From Streptomyces cavernae (GTDB lineage Bacteria; Actinomycetota; Actinomycetes; Streptomycetales; Streptomycetaceae): DNA of 64,000 bases. The stretch lies in assembly GCF_004023625.1 (NCBI RefSeq), contig NZ_RPDJ01000017.1, forward strand, positions 186,001-250,000. Direction: 5' to 3'. The position numbers and the translations under genes are program-made. Below, in pieces: positions 60,267 through 64,000 of this stretch (position 1 is its first letter; every line of letters begins with the position of its first letter). Under the pieces are notes generated by a model. The model had not been told where the DNA came from, did not search any database, and saw only the letters and a list, made by a program, of their open reading frames with translations.

Positions 60267-60848
60267 TCAGGGGAACCGGGGGATGCCCCCCTTGAGCGGC
60301 AGGGCGGCCCAGATCACCTTGCCCCCGCTCGCGGTGTGCTCGACATCGCAGACACCGCTCGCCTCCTGAGTGACCTGGTGCACCAGCAGCAGGCCCCGGC
60401 CACCGGTCCGGCCGTGGTCCGTCTGCAGGGCGGTGGGGCGGTAGGGGTGGTTGTCCTCGACGGAGACGCGCACCCAGTCGGCGGCGACGGCGACCTCCAC
60501 GGCGAGCGTCGGTGAGAGCAGCGCCGCATGGCGGACCGCGTTGGTGACCAGTTCCGAGACGATCAGCAGGAGGGCGTGGACCACCTCGTCGCAGGCGGGC
60601 ACGCCCTGCCGGGCCAGCAGGTCCCGAACGGTGTGCCGCGCCTGCGGCACCGAGGAGTCGACGGCGGGGGCGGTGAAGCGCCACACCCCTTCGTACGGCA
60701 GTGGACCCGGCGGTCCGGGGTCGAGCGGCACGCTTCCGCCGCTCTCAGGGCGTGGGCCAGCCCCCCGCCCTTCGTCGTCCATCGTCCGGTCGCCACCTCT
60801 GCGCTCGATTGTCACCACACATTGAGTGTTGGCTCCGAGCTGGTCCAT
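60267..60848 (-). CDS. Anti-sigma-factor-type ATP-binding protein
   Basis: A 193-aa protein with a GHKL/HATPase_c domain of the RsbW type (about residues 60-185). LLLIVSELVTNAVRHA is the N box, VEDNHPYRP the G1 region and GGRGLLLVHQVTQE the G2 region. Such proteins often bind and inhibit sigma factors or act as serine kinases; many Streptomyces paralogues have unknown partners. The ATG at 60848 and a later ATG at 60782 (MDDEGRG) are both possible. Adjacent and convergent with idi. Confidence 0.88.
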   Translation of the reverse strand: MDQLGANTQCVVTIERRGGDRTMDDEGRGAGPRPESGGSVPLDPGPPGPLPYEGVWRFTAPAVDSSVPQARHTVRDLLARQGVPACDEVVHALLLIVSELVTNAVRHAALLSPTLAVEVAVAADWVRVSVEDNHPYRPTALQTDHGRTGGRGLLLVHQVTQEASGVCDVEHTASGGKVIWAALPLKGGIPRFP

Positions 60849-60956
60849 ACCGGACGACTGAACACAAGTCAGCGACTATCGACAGCTTCTGACCGACGGC
60901 GTACTCCGACGTCGGCCGTGCGACAGCTCCTGCCTCTCTGGTGCCGACTCGGGACA

Positions 60957-61586
60957 CTATTCGGGTTGTACGGGTTTGGTACCGGGCGGTGGGTATTCCT
61001 CCTCCGCGAGCTGTTCCGACACCATGCGCACGATGCGCCGCCCGCCGTAGCCGGTGGCGATCAGGCCGAGCCCGTCGAACAGCAGCGCGAGCGAGACGAA
61101 GCAGCCGATCACGTACTTGCTGCTGCTCGGCCAGGTTGCCAGGACCAGTGCGCCGAGCAGCAGACCGAAGGCGCCCTGCACCAGCGTCCAGCCGAACTGC
61201 GGCCCGCGCACCACGACGCTGCCCACCAGCCGGAAGATCCCGCCGGTCAGGAAGAGCAGCGCGGCGAACATGGTCAGCGCCTCGGCGGCGGCATCGGGGG
61301 TACGCAGGATCACCACTCCGGCGGCGATATTGAGGGCGGCCACCACGACGGCGAGCCAGAAGAAGTTGTCGCCGCGGGAAAGGACCGCGTGCAGCAGTCC
61401 CACGACACCGCCGATCAGCAGCAGCCAGCCGAACAGGACCATCGTGGTCAGGGTGGCGGCGGCGGTGTAGATCAGGCCGACGAGCCCGGCGATCACCAGG
61501 ATCACCCCCAGCACCGCGAGCCCGCCGAAGCCCCGGCGTAGCCTGGCCGGCTCGTCGTGCGGCCTCTTCTCCTTGAGCCTGGTCAT
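60957..61586 (-). CDS. HdeD-family membrane protein
   Basis: A 209-aa integral membrane protein with about six helices arranged as DUF308 repeats, e.g. GFGGLAVLGVILVIAGLVGLIY, VLFGWLLLIGGVVGLLHAVL, FFWLAVVVAALNIAAGVVI and LLFLTGGIFRLVGSVVV. HdeD relatives are linked to acid stress in enterobacteria; the role in Streptomyces is unknown. The C-terminus is charged and Pro-rich. Confidence 0.88.
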   Translation of the reverse strand: MTRLKEKRPHDEPARLRRGFGGLAVLGVILVIAGLVGLIYTAAATLTTMVLFGWLLLIGGVVGLLHAVLSRGDNFFWLAVVVAALNIAAGVVILRTPDAAAEALTMFAALLFLTGGIFRLVGSVVVRGPQFGWTLVQGAFGLLLGALVLATWPSSSKYVIGCFVSLALLFDGLGLIATGYGGRRIVRMVSEQLAEEEYPPPGTKPVQPE

Positions 61587-61687
61587 CAGCGCCTCCTCGC
61601 GGAAGCCCCCCGGTGGTGCGTACGTGGTGGGCGTACGCGGTGGACTGGTTGATCGTATGTTCGGCGCGTGCGGATAGCATCCGCCGT

Positions 61688-62437
61688 ATGGAGCTGCTGC
61701 ACGGCGTCGCCGACGGGGTCGCCACCGTCGTCATCCACCATCCGGCCAAGCGCAACGCCATGACGGCCGGCATGTGGCGGGCACTGCCGGCGCTGCTGGA
61801 CGCCCTGGCCGCCGACTCCGCCGTACGGGCGCTGGTGCTCACGGGTGAGGGCGGCACCTTCTCGGCGGGGGCCGACATCTCCACCCTGCGCAGGACGGCG
61901 GCCGAGGCGCAAGAGCTCGCCGTACGCGCGGAGGAGGCGCTCGCGGCGTTCCCCAAGCCGACGCTGGCGGCGGTGCGCGGGCACTGCGTCGGCGGCGGGG
62001 CCCAGCTCGCGGTGGCGTGCGATCTGCGGTTCGCCGAGGAAGGGGCACTGTTCGGCGTGACTCCGGCGAAGCTGGGGATCGTCTACCCGGCGTCCGCCAC
62101 CCGGCGGCTGGTGTCCCTGGTGGGTCCGGCCACCACCAAGTACCTGCTGTTCTCCGGCGAGTTGATCGACAGCGCGCGGGCACTGCGGACCGGGCTGGTC
62201 GACGAGGTGCTGCCCGACGGCGAACTCGGCAAGCGCGTGGCGGAGTTCACCCGGATCCTGGTCACGCGTTCCCAGCTCACGCAGGCCGCCGCGAAGGAGT
62301 TCGCGAACGGGCGTACGGACCGGGACGGGTACTGGGCCGAGCAGGCGCGCGGCAGCGGCGACACCGCCGAGGGGGTCGCCGCCTTCCTGGAACGCAGGGC
62401 GCCGAGGTTCTCGTGGAGCGTTCCTACGCCAGAGTGA
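61688..62437 (+). CDS. Enoyl-CoA hydratase/isomerase family protein
   Basis: A 249-aa crotonase-fold enzyme. TVVIHHPAKRNAMTAGMW opens the fold; TFSAGADIS and VRGHCVGGGAQLAVACDLRFAEE form the oxyanion hole (Gly-Gly-Gly). The first catalytic Glu position reads near LVDEVL, and the second is not clear by eye, so isomerase or another CoA activity is possible. ATG at 61688 lies well inside the longer frame and matches the family start. Its end overlaps the convergent DJ-1/PfpI gene by 14 bases. Confidence 0.9.
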   Translation: MELLHGVADGVATVVIHHPAKRNAMTAGMWRALPALLDALAADSAVRALVLTGEGGTFSAGADISTLRRTAAEAQELAVRAEEALAAFPKPTLAAVRGHCVGGGAQLAVACDLRFAEEGALFGVTPAKLGIVYPASATRRLVSLVGPATTKYLLFSGELIDSARALRTGLVDEVLPDGELGKRVAEFTRILVTRSQLTQAAAKEFANGRTDRDGYWAEQARGSGDTAEGVAAFLERRAPRFSWSVPTPE

Positions 62438-63059
62438 AGCGGCTGTCGGTGCGGAACTCGTCGACCAGGTGCTGAGGCGCCTTCTGCGGGGAGCCCGCGT
62501 CGTACGGCGGCTGCGGGTCGTACTCGGTGAGCAGTTGGACGGCCTGGGCGTGTTCGTCGCCGGCGATCCTGCCGAGCAGGGTGAGGCCCATGTCGATCCC
62601 TGAGGAGACCCCGGCCGCGGTGACGTACTTTCCGTCGGTCACGACCCGTTCCCCCGTCGGCTCGGCCCCGTACTGCTTCAGGAAGTCGAGGGCCAGCCAG
62701 TGCGAGGTGGCGCGGCGGCCGTCCAGGAGGCCGGCGGCGGCCAGGAGCAGGGAGCCGGTGCACACGGAGGTCGTCCATGCGCTCGTGCGGTCGGCGGTGC
62801 GCAGCCAGCCGAGGAGGGTCTCGTTGTCCATCTGGTCGAACTGACCGGGGCCGCCCGGCACCACCACGATGTCGGGGTCCGGCACCTCGGCGAGGGTCTT
62901 GTCGGCGACCAGCGCGAGCGCTCCGGTGTCGGAGCGGACGGGACCGGTCGACTCGGCCACGAACACGGTCTCCGCGTCCGGGAGACGGCCGAGGGTCTCG
63001 TAGGGTCCCACGGCGTCGAGTGCGGTGAAGCGGTCGTAGAGGACGATCGCGATCTGCAT
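62424..63059 (-). CDS. DJ-1/PfpI protein, isonitrile-hydratase-like
   Basis: A 211-aa DJ-1/PfpI-fold protein. VVVPGGPGQFDQMDNETLLGWL and the nucleophile-elbow Cys in SVCTGSLLLAAAGLLDGRRATSHW are characteristic; the latter stretch resembles isonitrile hydratase and the sensor domain of GlxA regulators. ATG at 63059 follows AAGGGAAGACCG. Twelve bases separate it from the AraC/GlxA regulator upstream, so the two form an operon and may share a ligand type. Confidence 0.9.
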   Translation of the reverse strand: MQIAIVLYDRFTALDAVGPYETLGRLPDAETVFVAESTGPVRSDTGALALVADKTLAEVPDPDIVVVPGGPGQFDQMDNETLLGWLRTADRTSAWTTSVCTGSLLLAAAGLLDGRRATSHWLALDFLKQYGAEPTGERVVTDGKYVTAAGVSSGIDMGLTLLGRIAGDEHAQAVQLLTEYDPQPPYDAGSPQKAPQHLVDEFRTDSRFTLA

Positions 63060-63070
63060 CGGTCTTCCCT

Positions 63071-64000
63071 TCAGGCGGTGGATGCGGGACGGAAACGGCG
63101 GCGGTACTCGGCCGGGGCCGCGCCCAGCGCCCTGACGAAGGCGCGGCGCATCGCCTCGGGAGTGCCGTAGCCGCTGCTGCGGGATATCTCCTCGACGCCG
63201 TCGGTGGTGTCCTCCAGCAGGCGCCGGGCGTGTTCGAGGCGGACGCGGTCCACGTACCGGCCGGGAGTCATGCCGGTCTCGGCGTGGAAGGCGCGGGCGA
63301 AGTGCCGGGGTGAGAGGCGGGCGCGGGCGGCGAGCGACTCGACGGACAGATCGCCGTCGGGGTGCTCGGTGATCCACTGCTGGACCTCGCGCAGCGGTTC
63401 GCGGTGTGCGGTCTGGGCGGCGAGCTGCGCGCTGAACTGGGCCTGGTTGCCCGGCCGTCGCAGGAAGACGACGAGGTGGCGGGCGATGGTCAGTGCGACC
63501 TCCCGGCCCAGGTCCTCCTCCACGATCGCGAGCGCGAGGTCGATGCCGGAGGTGACGCCGGCGGAGGTGGCCACGTGCCCGTCGCGGATGTAGATGGGGT
63601 CGGGGTCCACCTCGACCGCCGGGTGGTCGCGGGCGAGCTTGTCGCAGTACGCCCAGTGGGTCGTGGCCCGGCGGCCGTCCAGCAGGCCCGCCTCGGCGAG
63701 CAGGATCGCGCCGGTGCACACGGACACCAGCCGCTCGGCGTGCGGGCCGTGGACCCGCAGCCAGTCGACCAGCCGGGGATCACTGCGGCGGGTGCCCGCG
63801 CCGCCAGGGACGAGCAGGGTGTGCGGTTCGGGCGCGTCGGCGAGGGAGTGGTCGGGGACCAGGGTGAGGCCGCTGGAGGTGCGCACGGGGGTGCCGTCCA
63901 GCGAGGCGGTGCGCAGGGCGTAGGTCCCGGGTCGGCCGAGCTCGGCGCCCCCGAAGACCTCGACCGGTCCGGTGACGTCGAGGCTCTGCACGCCGTCGAA
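63071..64000 (-). CDS. GlxA-type AraC-family regulator, cut by window edge
   Basis: The C-terminal 309 residues are visible; the start lies beyond base 64000 (the frame continues as FDG before VQSLDVTGPVEVFGG). An N-terminal DJ-1/PfpI sensor domain (LVPGGAG, SVCTGAILLAEAGLLDGRRATTHW) is joined to a two-HTH AraC domain (LSVESLAARARLSPRHFARAFHAETGMTPGRYVDRVRLEHAR, then ISRSSGYGTPEAMRRAFVRALG). Probably activates the adjacent DJ-1/PfpI gene. Confidence 0.92.
   Translation of the reverse strand, partial: FDGVQSLDVTGPVEVFGGAELGRPGTYALRTASLDGTPVRTSSGLTLVPDHSLADAPEPHTLLVPGGAGTRRSDPRLVDWLRVHGPHAERLVSVCTGAILLAEAGLLDGRRATTHWAYCDKLARDHPAVEVDPDPIYIRDGHVATSAGVTSGIDLALAIVEEDLGREVALTIARHLVVFLRRPGNQAQFSAQLAAQTAHREPLREVQQWITEHPDGDLSVESLAARARLSPRHFARAFHAETGMTPGRYVDRVRLEHARRLLEDTTDGVEEISRSSGYGTPEAMRRAFVRALGAAPAEYRRRFRPASTA

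Noticed and set aside
1..64000. Transfer RNA, ribosomal RNA or prophage genes
   Set aside because: None recognised on reading both strands; no integrase, phage structural gene or attachment site was seen.

Overview
The window is high-GC actinomycete DNA, almost certainly from a Streptomyces chromosome. The evidence is the extreme GC3 bias, frequent GTG starts, Tat and lipobox signals, a CsoR-type copper locus, a c-di-AMP riboswitch before a LysM/M23 peptidase, TTGTCCACA-type DnaA boxes, and a hopanoid gene order that, from memory, matches the SCO675x-SCO677x region of S. coelicolor. It looks like an ordinary chromosomal segment with one decayed insertion-sequence end and no intact mobile element.

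Layout. 0.7-4.6 kb (minus): membrane protein, PGRP-type amidase and a secreted copper-locus protein. 4.6-7.4 kb: two CsoR boxes, then copZ and copA (plus). 7.5-15.5 kb: a cell-surface polysaccharide block with an LCP ligase (minus), a UDP-sugar dehydrogenase and a hyaluronan-synthase-like glycosyltransferase carrying a Gly/Gln/Pro repeat tail (plus), and a convergent CBM3-GH16 protein plus polysaccharide deacetylase (minus). 15.9-24 kb: sugar kinase/aldolase operon with a divergent TetR, a secreted SH3-like protein, a metallo-hydrolase, an amino-acid dehydrogenase with TetR, an IS200/IS605 right-end remnant, an SGNH hydrolase and a long non-coding stretch with a REP/MITE-like element. 24.7-30.1 kb: five-gene branched-chain-amino-acid-type ABC importer followed by a MarR regulator. 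30.2-35.7 kb: secreted DUF6250-like protein, riboswitch-controlled LysM/M23 peptidase, alpha-galactosidase, three perfect DnaA boxes and a tyrosine phosphatase.

35.8-49.6 kb (minus) is a hopanoid operon: hpnC, hpnD, hpnE, prenyl diphosphate synthase, squalene-hopene cyclase, hpnG, hpnH, ispG, dxs, hpnO, then an XRE-cupin regulator with a small membrane protein. It supplies its own MEP-pathway enzymes and runs through to side-chain-modified hopanoids. idi, the IPP isomerase, lies about 10 kb away at 59.6 kb.

49.9-57.2 kb (minus) is a seven-gene, mostly overlapping operon: CDP-alcohol phosphotransferase fusion, cytidylyltransferase, sn-glycerol-1-phosphate-dehydrogenase-like enzyme, second CDP-alcohol phosphotransferase, GT2 glycosyltransferase and a TagGH-like ABC exporter. 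I could not assign it to any characterised pathway. It reads like synthesis, glycosylation and export of a phospho-alcohol lipid or surface polymer, possibly built on sn-glycerol-1-phosphate, and is the best candidate here for an undescribed system. 57.4-64 kb holds galE, a cation-efflux protein, idi, an anti-sigma-type ATPase, an HdeD-like membrane protein, an enoyl-CoA hydratase and two DJ-1/PfpI proteins, the second an AraC-type regulator cut by the window edge.
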